Notes: generated from the letters alone by a model not told the origin. Positions 1-8,645 are shown, counted from the stretch's first letter. The stretch: DNA of 64,000 bases from Peribacillus sp. FSL E2-0218 (GCF_037992945.1 NZ_CP150304.1:4343501-4407500), one strand, 5' to 3'. Translations and numbers: made by a program.

Positions 1-1021
1 CATGTTCCACATCAATTGCCCCTGGGACCCAGCGTGCTCCGAACCATTCTAAAACGGGCGGGTGATCCTTGAACCATTCATCTACTTCTTTGATCTTTAA
101 TAGCCACTCGGCCATTTCGTTTTTCGCCTGCTCCATCGTTTCCTCTGGCTCAACACCCATTCTACCTTCCATTTTCACGAGATCAGGGACGGACGATGGC
201 CAATTACCGCCTTCAATGACCCCTAAATTGATTGGTATCGGAATGGGCGTGTTCCGATAGAGCGGATCACGGATACGTGCATTTCGCTTTTCTTCCAGAG
301 CACGAATGTGATTTATTACGGTCATGCTCTTTTCAATGGCACTAACGCCTTCATACCTTGTTCCGCCGTGAGCCGAGCGGCCTTTTACTAGAACCCGGAA
401 CCACATCGACCCTTGCTGTTTAGGGAAGATCCTCATATTCGTTGGTTCAGGGATCAGAGCCGCATCGGCTTTGTATCCCCTCAGGACGGCTGCCAACGTT
501 CCGGCACCACCGCTTTCTTCTTCAATCACACTTTGAAATATGACATCTCCTTTTAACTGGATGCCATTTTCCTTTAATGCCTGGATGGCAAGGATAAGCG
601 ATACATTGCCTCCCTTCATATCTGTTACGCCGCGTCCAAACATTTTCCCATCCTTAATGGCTCCGCTATATGGATCGTCATCCCACTGATTTCGATCACC
701 ATCCGGAACCACGTCGATGTGTCCGTTCAGGATGATGGAACGGCCTCCTCCGGTCCCCTTCATGACACCAACCACATTATGGCTATTGGAAAATTCGCTG
801 CGGGGAGAATAGAAATAGGGATGCTTTTTCAGCTCCCCGCCGTCAGGCTCCCAAATATCGACCTGCAGGCCCATTTCCCGTATTTTTTGGGCAACGATGG
901 CCTGCGCCCCTGCTTCATTTCCTTGGGTACTCGGGGCTTGCACCAATCTTTGCAATAAGTCCGTTCCTTCTTCCCGATGATCCTTGATCCATTGGTTGAT
1001 TCGTGTTTTGAAATTCGCCAC
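1..1021 (-). CDS. yodQ: M20-family deacetylase/peptidase, YodQ-like (3' end outside window)
   Basis: Metal-dependent amidohydrolase of the ArgE/DapE/M20 family, cytoplasmic; the C-terminus lies beyond the window. The translated part shows the family metal ligands in order: GHIDVVP, then GRGVTDMKGG, then the EEESGG glutamates, then PEPTN. An ATG at 1027 abuts the ribosome-binding site (AAGGAGG directly followed by ATG), so the GTG at 1021, six bases further on, is the better start. It is the last visible gene of the yodT-P-S-R-Q cluster. In B. subtilis the same families sit together with kamA. From context it probably removes the acetyl group from an acetylated intermediate of beta-lysine breakdown; the substrate is inference. 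Confidence 0.85.
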   Translation of the reverse strand, partial: MANFKTRINQWIKDHREEGTDLLQRLVQAPSTQGNEAGAQAIVAQKIREMGLQVDIWEPDGGELKKHPYFYSPRSEFSNSHNVVGVMKGTGGGRSIILNGHIDVVPDGDRNQWDDDPYSGAIKDGKMFGRGVTDMKGGNVSLILAIQALKENGIQLKGDVIFQSVIEEESGGAGTLAAVLRGYKADAALIPEPTNMRIFPKQQGSMWFRVLVKGRSAHGGTRYEGVSAIEKSMTVINHIRALEEKRNARIRDPLYRNTPIPIPINLGVIEGGNWPSSVPDLVKMEGRMGVEPEETMEQAKNEMAEWLLKIKEVDEWFKDHPPVLEWFGARWVPGAIDVEH

Positions 1022-1098
1022 TTTCATCCTCCTTATATACATAGCGTGCCATTCCATATTCCATCACAATGTGACTATCAATCCTTCACGCCTCTTGC

Positions 1099-1761
1099 CT
1101 ATTCGATGCTGTGGACTGCAGCCCCGATTTTCAGCGTTGCCTCTGTATTCGCAATCACATCGGCCACTGTATAGGGCGCCATGACTTCCTTCAATGCCAA
1201 TCCCTCTTTTGTCACTTCAATGACAGCCATTTCTGTGATGATCATATCTACACTTTGTCTTGCCGTTAAAGGCAGTGTGCATTTCTTTAAAATTTTCGAT
1301 TCACCCTGTTTGTTCACATGATTCATCAAGACAATCACCTTTTTCGCTTTTTGGGCAAGCTCCATTGCTCCGCCCATCCCCGGTACCCGTTTGCCTGGGA
1401 CAATCCAATTTGCCAAATCCCCCGTTTCACTAACTTCCAATGCCCCGAGGATGGCAATGTCGATGTACCCTCGGCGAATCATGCCAAATGCCGCAGCACT
1501 ATCAAAGTAAGAAGCCCCCATTACAGTCGTGATCGGTACCCCTCCTGCGTTACAGAGAGCAGGATCCTCTTCCCCCTGTTTTGGACTGGGGCCTGTTCCA
1601 AGAACACCGTTTTCGGCATGAAACAGAACATGGATATCTTGTGGTAAATGATCGGCCACTAAGGTAGGGATGCCAATCCCTAAATTCACGATCAATCCGT
1701 CATGGATTTCCTTGGCAGCGCGTTTCGCGATGCGATTCCTTACATCTACTCCCATGCCCAT
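1099..1761 (-). CDS. yodR: CoA-transferase subunit B, YodR-like
   Basis: Beta subunit of a two-subunit 3-oxoacid (butyrate/acetoacetate-type) CoA-transferase, 220 residues from the ATG at 1761. The family active-site glutamate lies in AENGVLGTGP. The frame is open further upstream, but the ATG at 1761 follows an AAAAGGGG ribosome-binding site and overlaps the 3' end of yodS by 16 bases, which suggests translational coupling and a 1:1 complex with YodS. The likely job is moving CoA between acetoacetate and an acetamido-acyl group in the beta-lysine pathway. The reaction class is family knowledge; the exact acyl group is inferred from the cluster. Confidence 0.9.
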   Translation of the reverse strand: MGMGVDVRNRIAKRAAKEIHDGLIVNLGIGIPTLVADHLPQDIHVLFHAENGVLGTGPSPKQGEEDPALCNAGGVPITTVMGASYFDSAAAFGMIRRGYIDIAILGALEVSETGDLANWIVPGKRVPGMGGAMELAQKAKKVIVLMNHVNKQGESKILKKCTLPLTARQSVDMIITEMAVIEVTKEGLALKEVMAPYTVADVIANTEATLKIGAAVHSIE

Positions 1762-2444
1762 TTCCAATTCACCCCTTTTGTTGGAATCACCATATCTACA
1801 TAAATACCTGGCGTGGCAATACATTCCGGATCCAATTCGCCGGCCGGAACGATCTCTTCTACCTCGGCTATCGTAAGGGCTCCTGCCATCGCTACCAGCG
1901 GATTGAAGTTGCGGGCAGTCTTGTCATATACCAAATTCCCCAACGGATCAGCCTTTTTGGCATAGACGATGCTCACTTCCGAGGTCAAAGCGGTTTCGAT
2001 CAAGTACTCCTTGCCATCGATGACCATTTTGTCCTTGCCTTCTTCGGCTATCGTTCCAATCCCGACATCAACAAATATCCCACCCAAGCCCACTCCCCCG
2101 GCACGAACCCTTTCAGCTAATGTGCCTTGCGGGGAAAATTCCACCTGCAGCTTCCCTTCCGTCATGAGCCGACCGGCATTAGGGTTAGAGCCGATATGAG
2201 AGGCGATGACCTTTTTGGCCCTTTCAAGGGTTACTAGCCTGCCAATTCCAATATCGGGGAATCCTGTATCATTGCCAATCAAGGTTAAATCCTTGACCCC
2301 CTTGTCCAGGATGCCCTGTATGAGCGTTGGCGGCGTCCCCACTCCCCCAAACCCGCCATACATGAGCGTACATCCATCCTTTATATACTCGATTGCTTCT
2401 TCCAGAGTCACAATTTTGTTTTTTTTGGAAATGACCTGCTTCAT
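1746..2444 (-). CDS. yodS: CoA-transferase subunit A, YodS-like
   Basis: Alpha subunit of the 3-oxoacid CoA-transferase, 232 residues, the usual length for a separate A subunit. The N-terminal CoA-binding signature GGFGGVGTPPTLIQGI is clear (about residues 31-46). The start at 2444 has a well spaced GGAGG site (GGAGGAACCACAT before ATG). The stop codon lies inside the start region of yodR, so the two subunits are coupled. Homologous to ScoA/AtoD; the yod context makes it YodS rather than the ketone-body enzyme, which is an inference from gene order. Confidence 0.9.
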   Translation of the reverse strand: MKQVISKKNKIVTLEEAIEYIKDGCTLMYGGFGGVGTPPTLIQGILDKGVKDLTLIGNDTGFPDIGIGRLVTLERAKKVIASHIGSNPNAGRLMTEGKLQVEFSPQGTLAERVRAGGVGLGGIFVDVGIGTIAEEGKDKMVIDGKEYLIETALTSEVSIVYAKKADPLGNLVYDKTARNFNPLVAMAGALTIAEVEEIVPAGELDPECIATPGIYVDMVIPTKGVNWKWAWE

Positions 2445-2502
2445 ATGTGGTTCCTCCTACCTCTCAACTGAAGCTTCCAGTTTCTTCATCTGAAATATAT
2501 GC

Positions 2503-3384
2503 CTATTTAAAGTCTCCATCACCTGAAGATAAATCTTTCCCCCAGATATTCATGTCCTCATACTTATCCCAAATATTGCAATTCTTCGTTAATCTTCCTC
2601 CATATTCATACCCAAGCTGGTGAAAGACGGCGTTCATTCCCATCGACAAAGACCGTGCCAAAGAGTAGGAACAATAAATATTTTTCCTGATAAGTTCCTG
2701 CTCCAATGACGAGATAAGCACCTTCATAAAACCATGTTTCCGATGATGAGGAATCGTAGCACAGTCTGTCATTTCAGCATGATGATACCTTTCACATACT
2801 TCCGCGGATGCAGCACTGACAATCGATCCTTCATATTGGATAACACTAAAGATCGTACCTTCCTCCATCACTTTTTTGATATAGCCCGCATCATTCATTG
2901 GTGTTGGATAGGTTTCAAAAATTTCACCATATAACTTAGCCAGCTCATGTGCATCTTTAACTTCAGCAAATCGAAGGGAGTAATCTTCAGGCAGTTGCCG
3001 CTTTTCTATCACTCTAGGAATATCGATGACATCCTGGATAATTTTATCTTCCTTCATCCAATCGTCACTTGTCCGCCTTTCATCAGTAAAATACAAGGCC
3101 ATGCAATAAGCATCATTCCCATTAAAATACTTCCTCAATATTCCTTCGAGCACAAACCCACGAGCCAATGTCGCAGATAAATCTTCTTGTCTGGCTTTAA
3201 GGATCAATTTTGTAAAGCCGTGCTCCTGAGTGATGACGAGCGATCGAGTTATCACTGTTTTGATATTCCCCCGATAATCATCAATGCGCAATCGTTGATT
3301 TGCATGATCAAGATAGAGTTCCATCGTAAAACTTTCCCCCGTCTCAATTCGAGTAAAAAAAGGCAGATTTTGAATAGACATCAT
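2503..3384 (-). CDS. yodP: Beta-lysine N-acetyltransferase, YodP/AblB-like
   Basis: GNAT-fold acetyltransferase of 293 residues. The C-terminal half carries the acetyl-CoA motif region (CATIPHHRKHGFMKVLISSL, about residues 207-226), preceded by a family-specific N-terminal half. The start has AAGGAGG six bases upstream. In the AblB/YodP family the product N-acetylates beta-lysine made by the lysine 2,3-aminomutase KamA/AblA. Here it sits between yodT and yodS; no kamA is visible in this window and it may lie beyond the left edge. The acetyl-beta-lysine could be an osmolyte or, given the neighbouring catabolic genes, a degradation intermediate. Confidence 0.82.
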   Translation of the reverse strand: MMSIQNLPFFTRIETGESFTMELYLDHANQRLRIDDYRGNIKTVITRSLVITQEHGFTKLILKARQEDLSATLARGFVLEGILRKYFNGNDAYCMALYFTDERRTSDDWMKEDKIIQDVIDIPRVIEKRQLPEDYSLRFAEVKDAHELAKLYGEIFETYPTPMNDAGYIKKVMEEGTIFSVIQYEGSIVSAASAEVCERYHHAEMTDCATIPHHRKHGFMKVLISSLEQELIRKNIYCSYSLARSLSMGMNAVFHQLGYEYGGRLTKNCNIWDKYEDMNIWGKDLSSGDGDFK

Positions 3385-3404
3385 GTATCCTCCTTAACTT
3401 AAAT

Positions 3405-3448
3405 CCCGCAGAAGTGCTGCACCAGCTACTTCTCCGGGCGTTTTTTTT
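3405..3448 (+). terminator. Hairpin with T-run in antisense orientation
   Basis: Stem CCCG..GAAGT / ACTTC..CGGG followed by eight T on the + strand (3441-3448), in the 131-base gap between yodT and yodP. Both genes run leftward, so the T-run side is correct only for antisense transcripts. On the minus strand it is a hairpin without a U tract, so it may be an RNA processing or stability element. Confidence 0.5.
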
Positions 3449-3515
3449 CTGTAAACTCCTCAGGATGGCCGCTCACGTCGTATATCGAAAAGGCTCCGTC
3501 CTGGCTCATCCTTGT

Positions 3516-4883
3516 TTAAAGTTGGACAGTAGGATCTGCCTTCCCCTCCAGACGGAGTTCACATTGCACCTCGGAAATGGCCGCTTCTAAAATATCTACT
3601 AAACGATCCATTTCACCTTTTGTAATAACCAAGGGTGGCGAAATGATAATGGCATCCCCCATCCCATTAATGGCTCCTGAAGCCGGATAAACAAGTAACC
3701 CTTTATCAAATGCATGCTCAATTACCCGATTCGTTACATCTAATTCTGGTGGATAAGGGTTTTTCTTTTCCCGGTTTGCGACAAACTCCATTCCAATTAG
3801 TAAACCCTTTCCCCTTATGTCCCCAATCATTTCATACGACGATAGGAGCGCTTTCAATTTACTCATCAGATAGTTACCTTGTTCTTCTGCTTTTTTTACC
3901 AATTGATGTTTCTCCACGTATTCAATGACCTTTAGGGCAACTGCTGCCGATTGCGGATTGGCACTATACGTATGGCCGCCCATAATGGTCTTGGATCCAT
4001 TCAAAATAGGTTCCATGACTTTATCGCTGACTAGGGTGGCTGCCATGGGGGTATACCCTGAACTCATTCCTTTTCCTAGGGTCATAAGGTCCGGCGTAAC
4101 ATTCCAATGCTCGATGGCAAACATTTTCCCGGTACGGCCAATTCCTGTCATTACCTCATCTGCAATAAATAGGACGTCATACCGCTCACAAATTTCTTTG
4201 ATTTTCTGATAATAATTAGCTGGTGGCGTGATGGCCCCACCCGCAGCGCCTATAATCGGCTCGGCAATAAATGCAGCAACACGTTCTGCCCCAATGCGCC
4301 TAATCTCCGTTTCTAGTTCTTGTGCACAAAGAAAACCCCACTCCTCTTCCGTTACGTGCTCCGGCCGGCGATACGTGTATGGGGCAGATACGGAAGGATA
4401 ATCAGCTAACAACGATGAAAATCTCTGTCTTCTCAGCACATGCCCTGACATCGATAAGGCTCCCATTGTAATTCCGTGATAGCTCGACCATCTGGATATA
4501 ATGCGGTCTTTTTTCAGTTTCCCCTTTTCTTGCCAATATTGGATCGCAATCTTCATCGCTGTCTCGGTCGCTTCCGAACCGCTATTGACAAAGAATGACC
4601 AATTAAGATCTCCAGGAGCCAATTGACTCAATTTTTCCGCTAGTTTTTCAGCTGGTTCATTGGTAAATTGCGATCGATAAGAAAATGAAATCTTTTCTGC
4701 CTGTGCAAGAGTTTCGTTGATAACCTCCTGTACACCGTGTCCTATACTTACTGTTACAGCTCCCGAAGACCCGTCGATATATTTTTTTCCATCCTGATCA
4801 TATATATATATGCCTTTTGCCGATGCTGCCATTGGATATCGCTTACCTAATATCGGTTTAATTAAATAATCTCGTTCCTTCAT
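3516..4883 (-). CDS. yodT: Class III aminotransferase, YodT-like
   Basis: PLP-dependent class III (omega-type) aminotransferase, 455 residues. The cofactor aspartate is in FIADEVMTGIGRTG and the Schiff-base lysine in TLGKGMSSGYTPM; the phosphate-binding region is VNSGSEATETAMK. It is the first gene of the leftward yod cluster and divergent from a PucR regulator. A B. subtilis YodT-type enzyme in this setting would remove the beta-amino group of N6-acetyl-beta-lysine to give a beta-keto acid. The family is certain; the substrate is inferred from its neighbours. Confidence 0.9.
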   Translation of the reverse strand: MKERDYLIKPILGKRYPMAASAKGIYIYDQDGKKYIDGSSGAVTVSIGHGVQEVINETLAQAEKISFSYRSQFTNEPAEKLAEKLSQLAPGDLNWSFFVNSGSEATETAMKIAIQYWQEKGKLKKDRIISRWSSYHGITMGALSMSGHVLRRQRFSSLLADYPSVSAPYTYRRPEHVTEEEWGFLCAQELETEIRRIGAERVAAFIAEPIIGAAGGAITPPANYYQKIKEICERYDVLFIADEVMTGIGRTGKMFAIEHWNVTPDLMTLGKGMSSGYTPMAATLVSDKVMEPILNGSKTIMGGHTYSANPQSAAVALKVIEYVEKHQLVKKAEEQGNYLMSKLKALLSSYEMIGDIRGKGLLIGMEFVANREKKNPYPPELDVTNRVIEHAFDKGLLVYPASGAINGMGDAIIISPPLVITKGEMDRLVDILEAAISEVQCELRLEGKADPTVQL

Positions 4884-4980
4884 CCTTTACAGCTCCCTCG
4901 GATTATAAGAGTATACTAAAACTTTATTAAATTTTCCGACAAACCACAATTTGACAAACGGATGAAAAAATCGGGGTTCC

Positions 4981-4999
4981 ATTGTACACTGTGTATAAT
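4981..4999. promoter_or_regulatory. 19-bp palindrome, probable PucR-regulator operator overlapping a -10 box
   Basis: ATTGTACA-CTG-TGTATAAT is a near-perfect inverted repeat (7 of 8 arm positions) in the 158-bp divergent yodT/pucR intergenic region. Its right end is a TATAAT -10 hexamer (4994-4999) for the rightward regulator gene starting at 5042, so binding would block or control that promoter. No other strong dyad was seen in this gap. Confidence 0.55.
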
Positions 5000-5041
5000 G
5001 GATGATAGACTAATCGATGTTTACTCACTGGGGGGCTATCT

Positions 5042-6592
5042 ATGGCGATTCGGATGTATGAAGCGTTGCAACTGCCGATTATGCAGCAAACCAAATTAGT
5101 GGCTGGCAAAAAGGGCTTACAAAATTGGCTCAAATGGGTAACCATTGTGGAGGTAATTGAAGATATTCATCGTTTACAAGATGGAGAGTTTTTGATTACA
5201 ACAGGATTCGGATTAGGAGAACATACGGAGAAACGCAAGGTGTTCGAAAAGCTTTTATCCAGCGGAAAACTGTCTGGAATAGCCCTATATACCGGTTTTT
5301 ATCTAAAGGAAATTCCAAAATCATTTATCGCCATCGCCGACGAATTTGCCCTGCCCTTAATTGAAATTCCTCAAGACATAAATTTTTCGATGATCACAAA
5401 AGAGCTACTCGTACAAATTGTGAACAAACAAAGCCAAACATTGGAGTACTCGCTGCGTATCCATCAGGATTTTACACGGCTTGTATTGGAAGGGCATGGA
5501 TTTGATCCGATTACGAAAACCCTTCATGACATACTGGATGCAAGTATCATCCTTATCGCACAAGATGAAGTAATAAGCTCCTGCCTAAAACATGACTTTA
5601 TTGATATCGACAATGTAACCAATCTAGATGAAAAACAAATGGATAACGTCAAAATGATCAGTCAACCTATTATCGCCAATAAGCATACCTACGGAAAGGT
5701 ACTCATCATAAAGGAAAAAAGGTTATCGGAAGAATTGGATTCTATCGCAATCGAGCATGCGACGACTGTATATGCCATTGAATTTTTGCGAAGAAGAGCA
5801 ATAGAGGAGACCCAATTGCGGCTTACCAGTGACTTCCTTGATGAAATATTGAATCCCATAATCCCCAATAATCAAGATATGATCGAGAGAGGACGTAAAC
5901 TAGGCGTAGACCTTGCAAACCCACAAAGTATCTTATTCATTTATTTTCCATCATTGAATGAGGAGAACAGTGATGAAAAATACAATCAATTAACCGAAAT
6001 GATTCAACACACTATGGGAAAGTCGAAAATCCCCTACCTTCTGCGGACGAAATCCGATAGTGTGATGATTATGGCGGAAGCAAAACCTGGATCGAATAGT
6101 ATGGACTTAGCGGTGAGCCTCTTAACTAGTTGGAATTCAACATCGTTAAATGAACCGATAGCCATAGGGATTGGTCAAACAGCTGCCCACATTCATGAAT
6201 TACCTAAACGTGCGGCTGAATCCGAGCAAGCCGCACGTTTTTCCCAAGTTCTATTTAAGCCAAAATCGATCGCCCATTACAATGATTTTGGGGTATATCA
6301 ATTACTGATGGAAATGAAAGAATCAGGGGTGGATTTAGAGGAATTTCACCAAAAATATCTTGGAAATCTATTTGATTCAAAAGGAGTAGACCTCATTACG
6401 ACACTTGAAGCTTATCTTTTTTTCAATCAAAGCATCAAAAAAACGGCAAGTGAGCTATATATTCATCGCCATACACTGAAATATAGGCTAGATCAGATAC
6501 AGAAAAAAACCGGATTGGACCTGGATGATTATGATAATGGCATAAAGTTATACTTAGCTATTTTGGCATATAAAGTATTGAAATACATGTAA
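5042..6592 (+). CDS. PucR/CdaR-family transcriptional regulator
   Basis: 516 residues with the PucR layout: an N-terminal PucR domain (about residues 5-125, with TGFGLGEH), a middle GGDEF-like region, and a C-terminal HTH_30 (about 450-512, KKTASELYIHRHTLKYRLDQ). A GGGGGG ribosome-binding site lies ahead of the ATG. Regulators of this family usually control adjacent catabolic operons in response to a pathway compound. Being divergent from yodT it probably controls the yod cluster, perhaps sensing lysine or a breakdown product. The neighbour relation is seen; ligand and target are inferred. Confidence 0.88.
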   Translation: MAIRMYEALQLPIMQQTKLVAGKKGLQNWLKWVTIVEVIEDIHRLQDGEFLITTGFGLGEHTEKRKVFEKLLSSGKLSGIALYTGFYLKEIPKSFIAIADEFALPLIEIPQDINFSMITKELLVQIVNKQSQTLEYSLRIHQDFTRLVLEGHGFDPITKTLHDILDASIILIAQDEVISSCLKHDFIDIDNVTNLDEKQMDNVKMISQPIIANKHTYGKVLIIKEKRLSEELDSIAIEHATTVYAIEFLRRRAIEETQLRLTSDFLDEILNPIIPNNQDMIERGRKLGVDLANPQSILFIYFPSLNEENSDEKYNQLTEMIQHTMGKSKIPYLLRTKSDSVMIMAEAKPGSNSMDLAVSLLTSWNSTSLNEPIAIGIGQTAAHIHELPKRAAESEQAARFSQVLFKPKSIAHYNDFGVYQLLMEMKESGVDLEEFHQKYLGNLFDSKGVDLITTLEAYLFFNQSIKKTASELYIHRHTLKYRLDQIQKKTGLDLDDYDNGIKLYLAILAYKVLKYM

Positions 6593-6611
6593 TCGATAAG
6601 GCAGAATCTCA

Positions 6612-6647
6612 AAAAGGGGTTGGGAATTTAAATTCCCAACCCCTTTT
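6612..6647. terminator. Perfect 36-bp palindromic terminator
   Basis: Two 18-base arms, AAAAGGGGTTGGGAATTT and its exact complement, with A and T flanks on both sides. It lies 20 bases after the pucR stop and before a leftward small gene, so it can terminate transcription from either side. Confidence 0.9.
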
Positions 6648-6712
6648 CAAAGACAGGAATATCGTTCTTCATCACATAGGGAGATTTTAGTCTTCCTATG
6701 TTTTCATTCCTA

Positions 6713-6862
6713 TTATTGATCTGTTTGTTTTTGCTTCTTTTTCAAATACTCCGCACGTATTTTTTCTATTTGCTGCTTTTTATCAAATTTGGCAGGCTTC
6801 TGTTTTTCATGAAACTTTGTCACAGCTACCTGACTTTTGTAATCCAATTGATATTTCCCCAC
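6713..6862 (-). CDS. Small basic protein, 49 aa
   Basis: Short leftward gene with a GTG start at 6862 preceded by AGGTG at 7-base spacing. The product is highly charged and lysine/glutamine-rich, runs VGKYQLDYKSQVAVTKFHEK at the N-terminus and ends in KKKQKQTDQ; no membrane segment or signal peptide. A hairpin ACATAGG..CCTATGT follows the stop. I do not recognise the family. It may be nucleic-acid binding or a small intrinsically disordered protein; function unknown. The codon pattern and ribosome-binding site argue that it is real. Confidence 0.6.
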   Translation of the reverse strand: MGKYQLDYKSQVAVTKFHEKQKPAKFDKKQQIEKIRAEYLKKKQKQTDQ

Positions 6863-6951
6863 TTTATTCACCTACTTTTCTTGTCTGTAAAGAGAATCTA
6901 TTCAACAAATATAATATACCTTATTTTACTGAACTAAACCTTATTACTTTA

Positions 6952-7128
6952 TTAGTGTACTGCTAACTTGGCATATATCAATAAAAACATTAAAAACTTA
7001 GTAAAATAAATCCTCGCCAATATAATGCCTTGACACTCTGCATAAGCCTTCATGGTTCTTAACCCCAATAACCATTCCGTTACATCCCCATATCCTCTCC
7101 AAAAATCACCTTTTCTACTTATATCCAT
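6952..7128 (-). CDS. Possible 58-aa ORF or gene remnant
   Basis: An open frame runs 71 codons; the first ATG is at 7128. The text reads MDISRKGDFWRGYGDVTEWL and ends with a hydrophobic tail. The upstream in-frame part still looks coding (GNIWID), which hints at a decayed longer gene. There is no good ribosome-binding site and no recognised family. It lies in an otherwise gene-free stretch (6863-7231) where nothing else was identified. Confidence 0.25.
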   Translation of the reverse strand: MDISRKGDFWRGYGDVTEWLLGLRTMKAYAECQGIILARIYFTKFLMFLLIYAKLAVH

Positions 7129-7231
7129 ATCAATCCAAATATTACCTTCTTGGAATAACCTGCCCCGTTAGTTCATAAAGATTTATCGCAGAGTTGACGC
7201 ATACCGAATCACAAAGTATTTATATAAAATC

Positions 7232-7256
7232 AAAAAAACTGCTCCTCAAAGAGCAG
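7232..7256 (-). terminator. Rho-independent terminator for small gene 7275-7448
   Basis: On the minus strand CTGCTC-TTTGAG-GAGCAG is followed by seven T, about 20 bases after the stop codon of the leftward 57-aa gene. Confidence 0.85.
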
Positions 7257-7274
7257 AAGCAGAAAAAAAAGATG

Positions 7275-7448
7275 TTATTTCACAATTTTAAGAGGAACAA
7301 GTACTTTATGAAAAAAAGAGGTTTCGAGCTTGGCTAACCAACCGTTTCCGTTTTCTCCATTAGCTACTTGAGCAGCGTGTTTTTTGTGAAACTCCGCTAC
7401 CCGTTTATTATGCTCTTTATGCCCTTGGTGCATAGAATCATGCTTCAT
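7275..7448 (-). CDS. Small histidine-rich protein, 57 aa
   Basis: Complete small gene: AAAGGAGG ribosome-binding site with ideal spacing to the ATG at 7448, and its own terminator downstream. The N-terminal half is rich in His and Lys (MKHDSMHQGHKEHNKRVAEF) and the C-terminus is hydrophobic/basic (FFHKVLVPLKIVK). No transmembrane helix of full length and no known domain. Metal binding through the histidines is possible but speculative. It resembles the 49-aa neighbour in size and basic character, not in sequence. Confidence 0.75.
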   Translation of the reverse strand: MKHDSMHQGHKEHNKRVAEFHKKHAAQVANGENGNGWLAKLETSFFHKVLVPLKIVK

Positions 7449-7541
7449 TCTTATTGCCTCCTTTCCGTTTCATTATATTTCTAGAAAGGTTGAATAGAAA
7501 GTGCATTTTATTCAACTTTTGAAAGAGAGGAAATCGATACG

Positions 7542-8096
7542 TTGATAAATAGGAATATGCACAGTTCGTATACACTATGCTTGTTACTAACTCATCATGA
7601 CTTTGTACTGAAAGAGGGTCCCATTTCCTTAGCAGACTTGGCAGACGAATCATTAGTTATTACCCCAAGGGTGATTGGACCGGGCTTTTACGATGTAATT
7701 ACAAAAACCTGTCTTCAAGCCGGGTTTTCTCCTAATATCACGGTCGAGACCCATGACCTCCAAACGGTAATCTCCTTCGTCTCCCTTGGGATGAGCTTCT
7801 CACTTACAGCTAGAAATACACAAACTGCTGAGGTTGTCTTTAGGGAACTGGTGGATACGGCAGTTACGCTGGATATTGCAGTAGCATACCGCCGTGATGA
7901 GAAATCAGAGATGTTTCATTCGTTTCTGGACATGTTTTTCGATTATTATTCCATTTATAATGATGAGGGCCGCCTAACATTGCCAAGCGGCCTATATTTT
8001 TTGGAGAGCTTAACTGCTATACGAAATCTGCGTCCTGCCCTGGCTACTGATATAATAGATTCTATTAAAAAAGGTCATCCAGTAAAAACTGGCTAA
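7542..8096 (+). pseudogene. LysR-type regulator remnant (effector-binding half only)
   Basis: Residues from about 18 onward match the C-terminal part of the LysR substrate-binding domain: ISLADLADESLVITPRVIGP and then the TVISFVSLGMSFSLTA segment typical of this fold. The N-terminal helix-turn-helix and about half of a normal 300-residue LysR protein are missing, and nothing HTH-like precedes it in any frame. The first 17 codons have no ribosome-binding site. Near 7950, after FFDYY, the text loses family similarity, so the end is probably also altered. A decayed gene, not a functional regulator. Confidence 0.7.
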
Positions 8097-8540
8097 CCTT
8101 ATACTCCAATATAAAAAGATCCGTACAAAGGCTGCCCCATCGGCTTACGCACTTGTATTTATTAAATGATTAGAAGTTTTGTGACAGAGCTTAAATCTCT
8201 CCAATTTACAACAACCAATCCAATTACTTTTTCTAGAATGTTCAATCTATTTTTCTGAATTTAAGCTAATACAAGCAAACATAATCCTCTTTAGTTAATG
8301 TTATTTTAATTTTTTTAACTAAATCGGTTATAGCGCCTTTGGTTTTTGAAAATACATTTCAAAATATATGATGGATCTTCCATGTATGTATCATTTTCCA
8401 TTGTCCACCAATTGAGTTAGCAAAAAAGATTAAAGCAGCTCTGTTCCAAAACAAGAAACCACATTTTTGCATTTCCAGCTAAAAGAATAGCTGTTGCACC
8501 AAAATACCCAATAAGTTACTATAATGTTACTTAAAGTAAA
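8097..8540. other. Gene-free AT-rich stretch
   Basis: 444 bases between the LysR remnant and a membrane-protein gene. Reading both strands gave no coding frame of note, no tRNA-like cloverleaf and no convincing terminator. A promoter for the downstream gene must lie near the right end but no clear pair of hexamers was found. Confidence 0.5.
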
Positions 8541-8645
8541 ATGACAATAAAGAGTCCGTCATGCATAAGGGCTCGTTCACTTTCATTTTTTTCGTTAACG
8601 AAATATTTATTGTTAGACAATTTTTTTATAGTGAAGGAGAAGCTA

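Noticed and set aside
6698..6937. 79-aa rightward hydrophobic ORF
   Set aside because: It is the antisense shadow of the 49-aa basic gene and AT-rich flank; no ribosome-binding site.
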